DNA of 64,000 nucleotides from Acinetobacter sp. WCHA45 (lineage in GTDB: Bacteria; Pseudomonadota; Gammaproteobacteria; Pseudomonadales; Moraxellaceae). This document shows, piece after piece, positions 38,206 to 47,117 of this stretch (its first letter is position 1; every line of letters begins with the position of its first letter). Below the pieces are notes generated by a model that did not search any database, was not told where the DNA came from, and saw only the letters and a list, made by a program, of their open reading frames with translations. The stretch spans positions 2,170,001 to 2,234,000 of the forward strand of contig NZ_CP028561.1 in NCBI RefSeq assembly GCF_002165255.2, given 5' to 3'. Both the position numbers and the translations under genes were made by a program.

Positions 38206-38515
38206 GATTATGCGCTCCTTTTACAAAGTTTGGAGCTTTACCATTCACGACCAAATGAGGGTGGCAAAGCTGAAAAGGGTTGGTCGACAGGTGTAAAAGG
38301 AAGCCTGCACACGTAAACGTGTCCCTCTCCAACTTCGCCATAAAATGCGAACGCATAGAGATATTACGCACAAAAAAAGCCCAATAAGCAGACTGTGCGC
38401 CTTTTACAAAATAGCCGACCAAAGCTAACCCAACTGCTTTTTGTTGGGCATATTTAGGATATAAAGCTTTAACTTGGTTTGCAAGGGTATGGGGCTTAGA
38501 AAGGATTGTTTTCAC
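38198..38515 (-). CDS. Hypothetical island protein of 105 aa, weakly Ash-like
   Basis: The GTG start at 38515 is chosen because AAGGAGG lies five bases upstream; an in-frame ATG at 38548 has no such site. Cys, His and aromatic residues are frequent (AYWAFFVRN, LCHPHLVVNG). The composition and position between the AlpA-like and primase genes recall the Ash/Icd-like small proteins of P4-type islands, but no motif proves it. It overlaps neighbours on both sides. Confidence 0.5.
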   Translation of the reverse strand: MKTILSKPHTLANQVKALYPKYAQQKAVGLALVGYFVKGAQSAYWAFFVRNISMRSHFMAKLERDTFTCAGFLLHLSTNPFQLCHPHLVVNGKAPNFVKGAHNHA

Positions 38516-39056
38516 GTGAACCCTCCTTAGTATGCTGACCAAGTGCAACCAGTTGACGAATTGCTAATCCGCTAAATTCAATAACACTTGCCGTACCATG
38601 TTTGTCTTTAAACCATTTAACAGCATCATCAAAAGTAAAGCATTCAGGTGTTATTTCTTGGTAAAAAAACTCTATATCATGCCCATCAATTGTTAAATGA
38701 GGCGTTTCAATGGATGTATCTTTATTCGCACAAAGAATTTTTATGCCCAGTGGTTTAATTTGTGCCATGAGTGAAATATATTTCAACATACGTGCATTAA
38801 ATGAAATAAATACAACATCATAATTTTTAGCGTAGCTATCAATTAATGGATTTAAATCAATAAATTGGTCTGACGAAAGTACATCTTTGATAAACAACAT
38901 ATCCCCATCTAAACTTAATAATGGTCGTCTATTGTCATTTTCATCATGGTGGTAATAACAAATAAACGTCAACCATGAAAATTTATGAGGACAATAGATT
39001 GGCTGTATTTGTTGCTGTAAATCAGGGGAGTAATCCGTTGGAAAATGCGTAATCAT
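38496..39056 (-). CDS. Hypothetical island protein of 186 aa
   Basis: Start MITHFPTDY at 39056, with GGAGTGTTCAAA upstream and an ATGA overlap with the AlpA-like gene; a longer reading from 39089 would overlap that gene more. Strand-helix alternation with YDVVFISFNARM and IKPLGIKILCANKDT suggests an alpha/beta fold with a Rossmann-like look. No catalytic motif recognised. Likely cotranscribed with the AlpA-like regulators. Confidence 0.62.
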   Translation of the reverse strand: MITHFPTDYSPDLQQQIQPIYCPHKFSWLTFICYYHHDENDNRRPLLSLDGDMLFIKDVLSSDQFIDLNPLIDSYAKNYDVVFISFNARMLKYISLMAQIKPLGIKILCANKDTSIETPHLTIDGHDIEFFYQEITPECFTFDDAVKWFKDKHGTASVIEFSGLAIRQLVALGQHTKEGSRENNPF

Positions 39057-39370
39057 TTTGAACACTCCATTTCTTTTGATTTCATCCATTCAGCTATATC
39101 TGTTGCACGCCATACGGTGATGGTCGGGCTTAATTTAATGGGTTGGGGAAATTCACCTTTACGCACCCATTCCCATAAAGTTTTCTCTGATACACCTATC
39201 AAACCTTTACTGGCTTGACGCTCTCCAATCACTCGGGTTTTGCCTTTATTAATGCCTGATTTATATTGATGAATGCGTGCAGGGCGTTCAGGAATATTGG
39301 CAAGGTCGCTCATACGATAAAAGCGCTCTGTACTTGGTTGTTCTTCCCTTAAGTATTGTTGTTTAAGCAT
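39053..39370 (-). CDS. AlpA-family DNA-binding regulator
   Basis: 105 aa. The helix-turn-helix block GLIGVSEKTLWEWVRKGEFPQPIKLSPTITVWRATDIAEWM is written here in part: GVSEKTLWEWVRKG then FPQPIKL and the WRATDIAEWM ending, all typical of AlpA/excisionase-like proteins. AlpA in E. coli island CP4-57 activates integrase expression; such proteins often act as excision factors. GGGGGAATAGCC precedes the start. Confidence 0.85.
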   Translation of the reverse strand: MLKQQYLREEQPSTERFYRMSDLANIPERPARIHQYKSGINKGKTRVIGERQASKGLIGVSEKTLWEWVRKGEFPQPIKLSPTITVWRATDIAEWMKSKEMECSK

Positions 39371-39384
39371 GGCTATTCCCCCAC

Positions 39385-39621
39385 CTAAACCGACTGCACA
39401 TCATTTGCTTGCTTTTGGCTTTTATGCCATTGCACCAATTCGGCATAGTCGAAATAAACAGGGGCTTGTCGTGTAGTTCCAGCTTTGTAAGGCTTTGGGA
39501 ATGTTGGGTCTTTTGCTATCAGTTTGCGTAATCCCTCTGCGGTTAGGTCTAGCATCTGACAAGTGGTTTTTTGAGATACTCGTAGCGGTTGTGCGTGAGT
39601 AGGTAAAGCATGAATTTGCAT
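39385..39621 (-). CDS. Second small helix-turn-helix protein (AlpA/excisionase-like)
   Basis: 78 aa with VSQKTTCQMLDLTAEGLRKL as the likely recognition helix region, then FPKPYKAG and VYFDYAELVQW, which follow the AlpA layout. GAGGACTTATAA is the ribosome binding site, but it lies in a 7-bp hairpin (39629-39646). First gene of the regulatory/replication operon. Function as repressor, activator or excisionase is not decided. Confidence 0.75.
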   Translation of the reverse strand: MQIHALPTHAQPLRVSQKTTCQMLDLTAEGLRKLIAKDPTFPKPYKAGTTRQAPVYFDYAELVQWHKSQKQANDVQSV

Positions 39622-39628
39622 TTATAAG

Positions 39629-39646
39629 TCCTCATATCGGTATGAG
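39629..39646. promoter_or_regulatory. Hairpin holding the ribosome binding site of the AlpA operon
   Basis: On the minus strand CCTCATA / TATGAGG pairs over seven bases around a 4-nt loop, and the second arm contains the GAGG of the Shine-Dalgarno. It may be a translational switch or an operator for the encoded protein. Confidence 0.45.
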
Positions 39647-39678
39647 GTTATTTTTATTTTTTGATAACATGAACAAAT

Positions 39679-39707
39679 ACTATACCGCTAAAAAAATAAG
39701 TGGTCAT
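39679..39707 (-). promoter_or_regulatory. Predicted promoter of the AlpA-replication operon
   Basis: Minus strand: ATGACC as -35 (39702-39707) and TATAGT as -10 (39679-39684) with a 17-bp spacer. Confidence 0.5.
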
Positions 39708-39752
39708 ATCTTATATTTCTGATTTATATACAATTAAATCACTCAATTTCTT

Positions 39753-40616
39753 TCAATATTTAATTTTTTCACGCCTTAATTGAATCTTTAATGGAGAATA
39801 TGGGCTATTTTCTAGCATCTGATCTATTCGTCTTTGCTTTCGTTTCTTATCAGCTTGCATTTTTTGTTTATTGGGTAATTCTTCAAGCTCTCTAATCCAT
39901 CCAATCACTAAGGGTGGATTTTGTACACTATCAGTGTATTTCTCATCTAATAGATTCTTTGTTTCTGCACTTGCACCTTTTAAGCGCATACCTGTCAATA
40001 TATTAAAAAAAGATTTTTCAAATTCTTTTAAAGTTGTATTTATTTCTTTTTCGAATTTTTCAGGCTCATTTTTAAATTTCACCCAATCTATCACTGTACG
40101 TTTGAATTTATTCCACTCTACTTCTGCCTTTTGCCTAGTAAGCGCATATCTATTTTTATTCGCAATTTTCGCACCTTTTGACTGACCTGTTGTACTTCTC
40201 AATTTATACTTCGGTTTTCCTGTAGGAGATAAAACCTTTAAAATTGCTAACTGATTTTTAGCATAAGACAGGTTACTTAATTGAGTGTCAAAGTCCATCG
40301 TTTTAAAGTTTCTAAAAAAATGTTCTGCTGTTTCCAATCCCAAATACATAGCTAAGTAATAATCTAGATTTGCTTTTTTATCCTTTTTTGGCTCAACGAG
40401 CTGTATGTTAAGTCCATTTTTTTTAAGATATGTTATGACTTCATAATCGATATCACTAAAGTCATAAGAATGATCATAACATTGCACAATATATGAGATA
40501 TCATCTTGTACATCATACATTTCACTACGAATTTTATTGAAAACTCGTTCTTGAAAATCAAAAAATTGATGACGCGCTTCTTCTGGGTCTAATTCATATG
40601 GATTAATTTCCATCAT
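39753..40616 (-). CDS. Hypothetical island protein of 287 aa
   Basis: Soluble, Lys-rich, mostly helical protein with no signal peptide or membrane segment. The N-terminal 100 residues are acidic with many aromatics; the C-terminal 60 are strongly basic (KKRKQRRIDQ), suggesting nucleic-acid contact. No domain recognised. It sits between integrase and the regulator operon, a common cargo position for anti-phage or addiction genes, but nothing in the sequence shows such a role. AT-rich relative to the core genes. Confidence 0.6.
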   Translation of the reverse strand: MMEINPYELDPEEARHQFFDFQERVFNKIRSEMYDVQDDISYIVQCYDHSYDFSDIDYEVITYLKKNGLNIQLVEPKKDKKANLDYYLAMYLGLETAEHFFRNFKTMDFDTQLSNLSYAKNQLAILKVLSPTGKPKYKLRSTTGQSKGAKIANKNRYALTRQKAEVEWNKFKRTVIDWVKFKNEPEKFEKEINTTLKEFEKSFFNILTGMRLKGASAETKNLLDEKYTDSVQNPPLVIGWIRELEELPNKQKMQADKKRKQRRIDQMLENSPYSPLKIQLRREKIKY

Positions 40617-40710
40617 ATTTACTCATTCCCAAACTAATGAAATTCAAAAACTATATAGTGCCTTATATTTGCATATGCTCAACTTATTCAACAAAAAGAA
40701 AATTATCAAT

Positions 40711-40724
40711 TTTGCGTATGCAAT
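40711..40724. repeat. 14-bp near-palindromic repeat, copy 1
   Basis: TTTGCGTATGCAAT, repeated exactly at 41186-41199. The near-palindromic core TTGC..GCAA suggests a dimeric regulator. It is about 95 bp upstream of the 287-aa gene. Confidence 0.45.
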
Positions 40725-41077
40725 AAATAAGAAATACGTTTTTAAAATGTCATTTTGGTCAATAAAATAAGTACTAATCCAAATATTCAGACTTTCCAGC
40801 ACTCATATGGCTAGCAATTTCCTATTCTGTAACTCATTCACCCTATACAAAATTCAGCAAAAAATAGGTTCAAAAGTGGTTACAGCCTAGAATTCAAATT
40901 TAATATTTACAAAACAGTATCTTATTAAATTTCATACATTCATTTTATACCGTTAAACCCTGTTTAAAATTAAGTTAAAGTCACAAAACCACGTCCTTAA
41001 AATTTAAAATAATTCAATAAAAACAACTGTGTAACCTGTTAAATAAAAAGTGTTACAGCTTTTTAAAATTAATTTCT

Positions 41078-41114
41078 TATAAAACAATGATGTAACCTTG
41101 TAACACCTGTAACA
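41078..41114. repeat. Inverted iteron copy (crr-like)
   Basis: The reverse complement begins TGTTACAGGTGTTACA, identical to copy A for 16 bases, continues AGGTTACA and ends TTGTTTTATA. It is one base shorter in the middle. Opposite orientation to copies A and B, with the replication genes lying between. Confidence 0.75.
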
Positions 41115-41185
41115 GTCAAAAAAATGGCATATCCGTAAAATAGAAAAATTAGAATTTTTGGAAAATTCGCAATTTAAAGGCTGTT

Positions 41186-41199
41186 TTTGCGTATGCAAT
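41186..41199. repeat. 14-bp near-palindromic repeat, copy 2
   Basis: TTTGCGTATGCAAT, 11 bp past the integrase stop codon; identical to 40711-40724. Confidence 0.45.
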
Positions 41200-41209
41200 T
41201 TCTGCCTAA

Positions 41210-42580
41210 TTAAGCAATGAATGAACTTGTCATTTCAGCCAATTTAAGCTTAATCAATTTCGCATATTTAATATTAATTACACCCTGCTTTGCCTGCTCC
41301 ATTAATGAAAAGCTAAACTCCATCGGGCTAATAAATTTCTCTTGATTGGCTTCTAGGTAATCACTCCACCAACAAAGCATCATTCTACGTTCTTCCATAA
41401 ACTCCGCATGGTGCATATAAGCCAATCTTACGCCATTACGTTCTTGGTGGCTCATTTGCTTCTCTACTGCATCCTCAGTGAATAAAGTGCTTTCAATCAA
41501 TGCACCACAAGCCATCCCCCTAAAGCCATGAATACATACATCATCTTGCGTGCTGTAACCCATGCGCCTAATCATGTCATTGACTGTGTTTTCACTCAAA
41601 AAGCCAGCCATATCTACACTGTTAGGAAATACATTTAAGGAAATACCGCTATAGACTTGTGTTTCTTTTATGAGCTTCAATGCTTGTGGAGATAAAGGAA
41701 TAAGATGCTTTTCTTTCATCTTTGCGCCTCTGTGAGAATCTTTATATCCAGCAATCAATTCCCTTGTAGGCGGTATGGTCCATATCTTTTTATCAAAATC
41801 AAATTCATTCCAGCGTGCAAAGCGTAGCTCACTAGATCGGGCAAAAGTATGTAAGGCAAATTCTAAGCACAACTTAGTAATTGGGTTGCCTCCGTCATTT
41901 CTTAAACGGCTGAAAAACTCAGGTAATCGTGCCAATGGCAATTTAGGATAGTGCTTAGTTTTTCTTGTAATCGTGATTGCATCACTCAACGCCACGGCTG
42001 GGCTAAGGTCAATATATCCCTTAGTGATGGCATAAGCGAAAATTCCCGAAAATCTTTGGCGTGTTTTACTCACGATTTCCAAATAGCCCTTTTCTTCAAT
42101 CTTACTCAGGACGTTATACAAATCTCGGGTTTTAATCGTGTCTATTGGCTTGCTACCAATAACTGGGAAAACGTACATTTCAAAATTACTTAAGGCTTTT
42201 CTTGCCGTAGCTTGATTCCACTTGCCAGTCGCTACATAAGCCTCATGCCAATCACGTGCAATACGTTCAAAACTGAACTCATCGCTATTCTTGGCTTCCT
42301 CAATCTTTATTTGATTTATAGGGTCAATATTATTGGCTAATTGATTTAAATAAATGGCTCTACGTTCCCGAGCTTCTTTGAGTGTTAGTGCTGGATAGTT
42401 GCCTAATGTCATTAATCCATCTTTACCATTAGGACGTTTATATTTGAATCTCCAGACCTTTGAACCATTTTTACGGACAAATAAAATCAGACCTTGCCCA
42501 TCATACAGGTTGTAATCTTTTTCTTTAGGTTTTGCGCTATCACATTGAGTAGAAGAAAGTGGCTTAATCTGTTTAGCCAT
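41210..42580 (-). CDS. P4-type tyrosine integrase
   Basis: 456 aa. N-terminal arm-binding DUF4102 region with LYDGQGLILFVRKNGSKVW and LGNYPALTLKEARER; a core-binding domain; then the catalytic residues Arg in HTFARSSELRFARW, HGFRG (His-x-x-Arg) and the Tyr in RLAYMHHAEF. These integrases insert at tRNA 3' ends, matching the tRNA-Leu attachment site 190 bp upstream of its start. GGAGTGAAAACCTT precedes the ATG. The TATCC repeats lie in its leader, so the integrase may regulate itself. Confidence 0.93.
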   Translation of the reverse strand: MAKQIKPLSSTQCDSAKPKEKDYNLYDGQGLILFVRKNGSKVWRFKYKRPNGKDGLMTLGNYPALTLKEARERRAIYLNQLANNIDPINQIKIEEAKNSDEFSFERIARDWHEAYVATGKWNQATARKALSNFEMYVFPVIGSKPIDTIKTRDLYNVLSKIEEKGYLEIVSKTRQRFSGIFAYAITKGYIDLSPAVALSDAITITRKTKHYPKLPLARLPEFFSRLRNDGGNPITKLCLEFALHTFARSSELRFARWNEFDFDKKIWTIPPTRELIAGYKDSHRGAKMKEKHLIPLSPQALKLIKETQVYSGISLNVFPNSVDMAGFLSENTVNDMIRRMGYSTQDDVCIHGFRGMACGALIESTLFTEDAVEKQMSHQERNGVRLAYMHHAEFMEERRMMLCWWSDYLEANQEKFISPMEFSFSLMEQAKQGVINIKYAKLIKLKLAEMTSSFIA

Positions 42581-42627
42581 AAGGTTTTCACTCCGAATGA
42601 GGATACGGAAGTTGACCGCAGTGAATA

Positions 42628-42650
42628 TATCCTCAAATGTATCCTTATTA
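42628..42650. repeat. Right integrase arm-type repeat
   Basis: TATCC, seven bases, TATCCTTATTA; matches 31858-31880 in spacing and sequence. An inverted GGATA also lies at 42600-42604. It overlaps the integrase leader. Confidence 0.5.
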
Positions 42651-42702
42651 TTCTACGCTGTATAGTGGTATATGTTTGTATGTTTCAGCATTTAAAAACA
42701 AC

Positions 42703-42726
42703 AAAGCCCTGAATTATCAGGGCTTT
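42703..42726. terminator. Island-encoded terminator beside tRNA-Leu
   Basis: AAAGCCCTGA / TCAGGGCTTT hairpin with loop ATTA, 42 bp beyond the tRNA 3' end. On the minus strand it is followed by TGTTGTTTTT. It appears to replace the native tRNA terminator now at 31739-31773. Confidence 0.65.
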
Positions 42727-42768
42727 CGAAGTTTATATGCTGTATGTTGGCATATAATTTTATATCTG

Positions 42769-42855
42769 TGGTCCCGAGGGTCGGACTCGAACCGACACGT
42801 CATCTCTGACAGCGGATTTTGAGTCCGCCGCGTCTACCAATTTCACCACCTCGGG
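42769..42855 (-). tRNA. tRNA-Leu (anticodon CAA)
   Basis: 87 nt including an encoded CCA. Acceptor stem CCCGAGG / CCTCGGG, D-arm region GGTGGTGAAATTGGTAGAC, anticodon stem GCGGA / TCCGC around the loop CTCAAAA (anticodon CAA, reads UUG), a long class II variable arm and T-arm GGTTCGAGTCC. Its 3' end is the attachment site of the island, which supplied the present 3' end. Confidence 0.95.
42774..42789. repeat. Proximal attachment site copy (att) within tRNA-Leu
   Basis: CCGAGGGTCGGACTCG, identical to 31788-31803; covers the tRNA acceptor and T-arm 3' half. Confidence 0.88.
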
Positions 42856-43036
42856 AAGAGTGCGATGCTTTGTGTTGCGTATCATAACCTGTTTGATTTT
42901 ATTGTCAAACACTAACTACCGCTTATTGCTCACTTTTAAATCACTCAGATATTTTTCTGCTTATAAACACGTGAACTCAGCGAGAAAACACAAAAAAGAC
43001 TATACTACACCCAATTTTTTGCAATGTTTTAGATGT

Positions 43037-44074
43037 ATGCAACTCTCCGACTTTTCGTTTGATCTTCCTGATGAACTTATTGCTCGCTACCCACTAGATA
43101 GCCGTAGCGCATCTCGCCTACTCCATATCGATGCTCAAGGTCAGTATCACGATCATGTTTTCACCGATATTCTTGATTTACTTGAAGAAGGTGATTTGCT
43201 GGTACTGAATGATACTAAAGTCATGAAAGCACGCTTAAAAGGCAAACGTGCTACAGGTGGTGCAATCGAAGTTCTGGTTGAGCGCATGTTAGACACCCAC
43301 ACTGCACATTGCCATATCAAATCAAGCAATTCGCCTAAAGCAGGCGCAGAACTGTATATCGGTGAAGATGACGTACCTGTCACCGTACAAGGCCGCCATG
43401 AAAATCTGTTTGTGGTGAAGTTTTCACAACCGATTTTGTCGGTGCTGGATCAATACGGTCAGCTCCCGATTCCACCTTATTTCAATCGTGAAGCAGAAGA
43501 GATTGATACCGAACGCTATCAAACCGTGTTCCACGATCCTGAAAAAATTGCCAGTGTTGCAGCGCCGACAGCAAGCCTACATTTCGACCAAGGCTTATTA
43601 GAAAAATTAGCCGCTAAAGGCGTGCAAAAAACTTTTGTGACCTTACACGTAGGTGCAGGCACCTTTATGCCTGTACGTACCACCGATATCACCAATCATA
43701 TTATGCACAGTGAATGGTGTGATGTGCCGCAAGCCACAATTGATCTCATTTTAGAAACTAAAGCTCGTGGTAATAAAGTCATTGCTGTTGGAACGACTGC
43801 GACTCGTGCCTTAGAGAGTGCTGCGCAAGCTAATCAAGGTAAAATTGCAGCTTGGACAGGTGATACGCAAATCTTTATTTATCCAGGTTATCAATTCTGT
43901 ATCGTAGATCGTTTGATTACGAATTTCCATTTACCAGAATCAACTTTGCTGATGCTGGTTTCTGCATTATCAAATCGAGACCACATTTTAGCGGCTTACC
44001 AACATGCTGTTGAACAACGCTATCGTTTCTTTAGCTATGGTGATGCTATGCTAGTGGATCAATTAAACACCTGA
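43037..44074 (+). CDS. queA: S-adenosylmethionine:tRNA ribosyltransferase-isomerase (queuosine synthesis)
   Basis: 345 aa from [19 protein letters not shown], the family start; the frame is open 59 codons further upstream but that part overlaps the promoter. [42 protein letters not shown] and [15 protein letters not shown] are diagnostic. It adds the cyclopentenediol ring during queuosine synthesis in tRNA. tgt, which acts one step earlier, lies 1.8 kb downstream on the same strand. Confidence 0.95.
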   Translation: MQLSDFSFDLPDELIARYPLDSRSASRLLHIDAQGQYHDHVFTDILDLLEEGDLLVLNDTKVMKARLKGKRATGGAIEVLVERMLDTHTAHCHIKSSNSPKAGAELYIGEDDVPVTVQGRHENLFVVKFSQPILSVLDQYGQLPIPPYFNREAEEIDTERYQTVFHDPEKIASVAAPTASLHFDQGLLEKLAAKGVQKTFVTLHVGAGTFMPVRTTDITNHIMHSEWCDVPQATIDLILETKARGNKVIAVGTTATRALESAAQANQGKIAAWTGDTQIFIYPGYQFCIVDRLITNFHLPESTLLMLVSALSNRDHILAAYQHAVEQRYRFFSYGDAMLVDQLNT

Positions 44075-44087
44075 TTTAAATAGAACG

Positions 44088-45116
44088 ATGCCGATCGATA
44101 CTGTAGAACAAGCCTTACATATAAGACGAAAAAAAAATGCGCAGGTTTTCCGCAATATTGCTCGGCTTTGGGATATAGGGCAAAAATCAGATAGTGATCA
44201 AGATTTGCTGGATGCTTTACATCCGTGGCGTGATGATCATAGCTTATGCTTTTTTAATGTATTGCCTTTTATTTTAGGCATTGTAAGCATCTGCACATTA
44301 GTATTTGGCTATTTTTTTCACCCACATATTCAGTATATCTTTAGCCTCCTCGCTGCCTTTTTGACTGGCTTTTTAGCGTATTTACTGTATGAGCCGAAAG
44401 AGCCACTCACACAGGTCATTACATATCTCGAACAACGCATGACCGTCTTACGTTATGGTCTGCAATTTCAACAGCTACCCGCTTATTTACCCATTCAAGC
44501 ACAGCCATTATTGGTGATCAGTAGATTGAAGCAATTTTTCCCATTATTTAATCGTGGCACTGAATCTAACGAAATCACCCAATATGCTTCAACTACATGG
44601 CATGATGGTACGACTGAACATCAAGTTTTATTGTTTCAATATCACTATGTCAGTGAACTCCCCATTTTTCAGGAAGAAAATAGCAATCAGAAAATTGCCA
44701 AAGAAATTCACAAAGATCTATGGGGCGCTTTTATTTTTCAAATGCCTGCTTCAGGAATAGCGGTCAGCAATAAACGTTCTCGTTTTTTTGAACCATATAC
44801 AAGTTCATGGCAAAGCAGCGATATTTTAATTAACCAAGAGCTAAATATTTTTGGGGTCGATCAACATCAATTAGCAAAAGAAATTAGTCCCAGCCTCACC
44901 TTAAAGCTACATGATTTTTTTCAACATTTTACTGGTGATTTAATTTATCATCATGAAGAGCAAATTTTGTGTTACCTCGGCGAACAAAACCTTTTCCAAA
45001 CCGCCAGTAAACGTAGTGAAATCCATGATATTTCAGCATTACGTGGACATTTACGTACCATGACCATGCCGCAATATCAAAAGTTTCAACAGCTCATGCT
45101 GAATTTAATTAGCTAA
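44088..45116 (+). CDS. Hypothetical membrane protein (DUF3137-like), partner of LemA
   Basis: 342 aa with two adjacent membrane helices (about residues 59-77 and 83-101) and a large soluble C-terminal domain containing two similar strand-rich halves. Such proteins are often found next to lemA and have been called DUF3137-like. Function unknown. It starts 13 bp after queA and ends 25 bp before lemA, so all three may be cotranscribed. Confidence 0.65.
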   Translation: MPIDTVEQALHIRRKKNAQVFRNIARLWDIGQKSDSDQDLLDALHPWRDDHSLCFFNVLPFILGIVSICTLVFGYFFHPHIQYIFSLLAAFLTGFLAYLLYEPKEPLTQVITYLEQRMTVLRYGLQFQQLPAYLPIQAQPLLVISRLKQFFPLFNRGTESNEITQYASTTWHDGTTEHQVLLFQYHYVSELPIFQEENSNQKIAKEIHKDLWGAFIFQMPASGIAVSNKRSRFFEPYTSSWQSSDILINQELNIFGVDQHQLAKEISPSLTLKLHDFFQHFTGDLIYHHEEQILCYLGEQNLFQTASKRSEIHDISALRGHLRTMTMPQYQKFQQLMLNLIS

Positions 45117-45141
45117 TCATTTAGCCATAACAATAAGGGGA

Positions 45142-45717
45142 ATGACGATGACCGGTTTACTGATTTTTTTGGGAATTTTTGTGGTGCTGATCGTATGGGG
45201 CGTTTCTATTCGCAACAACATCGTACGGTATTTTAATGCCACCAAACGGGCATGGTCAGAAGTTGCCAACTTTGAGCGCCAAAAAGTAAAGACTTTAGAA
45301 GCATTGGAAGCAACATTAGATCGATATACTCAGTTTGAAAAATCAACTTTGGAAAAAGTGACTGAATTACGCCAACAAATTCTGAATCTGAATGTCAATG
45401 ATACCGATATTTCTCAATTACAACAGATTGAGAAAATGAGTAAGGAACTGATTCGTAGCCTCAATGTAGTGGTGGAAAACTATCCCGAGCTGAAAGCTGA
45501 TGCACTTTATAGCAAGATGATGGATGATATTCAGGAACAAAACGAGAATGTGGGTGCGGCAATCACGATATTCAACCGTAACGTAGAGTTGTTTAATAAC
45601 CAGATCGAGGTGTTCCCCAATAACCTGATCAATACCCTCACCTTATCCAAGAAAGCCATTCGCCCGTTTAAGGATAATCTTGCAACTGAAAATTTTGACT
45701 ATAAACCGAATTTTTAA
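45142..45717 (+). CDS. lemA: LemA family protein
   Basis: 191 aa. One N-terminal membrane helix (residues 4-21) with IRNNIVRYFNATKRAWSEVANFERQK, the LemA signature of a membrane-anchored helical bundle, and ENYPELKADALYSKMMDDIQEQNENV later. The role in bacteria is unclear. AAGGGGAATGACG precedes the ATG. A hairpin terminator follows. Confidence 0.88.
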   Translation: MTMTGLLIFLGIFVVLIVWGVSIRNNIVRYFNATKRAWSEVANFERQKVKTLEALEATLDRYTQFEKSTLEKVTELRQQILNLNVNDTDISQLQQIEKMSKELIRSLNVVVENYPELKADALYSKMMDDIQEQNENVGAAITIFNRNVELFNNQIEVFPNNLINTLTLSKKAIRPFKDNLATENFDYKPNF

Positions 45718-45738
45718 AATTTATTTTTACTTGAATAC

Positions 45739-45775
45739 AAGTCAATCTAAGCTTTATCTTGATTGGCTTTTTTAT
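45739..45775 (+). terminator. Terminator after lemA
   Basis: AAGTCAATC / GATTGGCTT stem with one wobble pair, followed by a T-rich run. Confidence 0.6.
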
Positions 45776-45832
45776 TTTTTAACTTACGCTACATTTAGTA
45801 GTAGAACTACACGCCATAATCAAGGAAAATAG

Positions 45833-47008
<1,176 letters not shown>

Positions 47009-47117
47009 TGTGAATGAATTGCATCAAGATTTGCGCCTGACCGCAAGACAAGGTACATTGCAAAACGAATTGGAATTTTATTATTAATTTTTGACTTTTT
47101 AATTTTAGGAAATCGAA

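Larger units (their letters stand above)
40617..41209. other. Non-coding region with inverted iteron and 14-bp repeats
   Basis: No convincing gene; a 64-codon minus-strand frame at 41004-41198 starts with TTG and is filled by repeats. TTTGCGTATGCAAT occurs at 40711-40724 and 41186-41199, with a variant TTTGCATATGC at 40669-40679. GTTACA-type units lie at about 40876-41115, including the inverted 37-bp iteron copy at 41078-41114. Confidence 0.5.
31788..42789. mobile_element. Integrated P4-like satellite / replicating genomic island in tRNA-Leu(CAA)
   Basis: About 11 kb bounded by the direct repeat CCGAGGGTCGGACTCG (31788-31803 and 42774-42789); the right copy is the 3' end of tRNA-Leu. All larger ORFs lie on the minus strand: integrase, unknown 287-aa protein, two AlpA-like regulators, three small unknown proteins, CHC2 primase, Toprim/DUF927 helicase, TubC-like protein, 192-aa unknown and serine recombinase. 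Iteron groups lie at 33526-33812 and 41078-41114. No structural, packaging or lysis genes are visible, so it is a satellite or cryptic island, not a full prophage. Confidence 0.88.

Noticed and set aside
38516..38548. Longer start for the 105-aa island protein
   Set aside because: The ATG at 38548 has no ribosome binding site and enlarges the overlap, while GTG at 38515 has AAGGAGG at good spacing.
41004..41198. 64-codon minus-strand frame
   Set aside because: Starts with TTG, lacks a ribosome binding site and is made largely of iteron and repeat sequence.
31788..42789. Complete prophage
   Set aside because: No terminase, portal, capsid, tail or lysis genes are visible; only integration, regulation and replication functions.
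42860..43036. N-terminal extension of queA
   Set aside because: The extra 59 codons have no counterpart in the QueA family and would cover the promoter; the ATG at 43037 gives the standard start.
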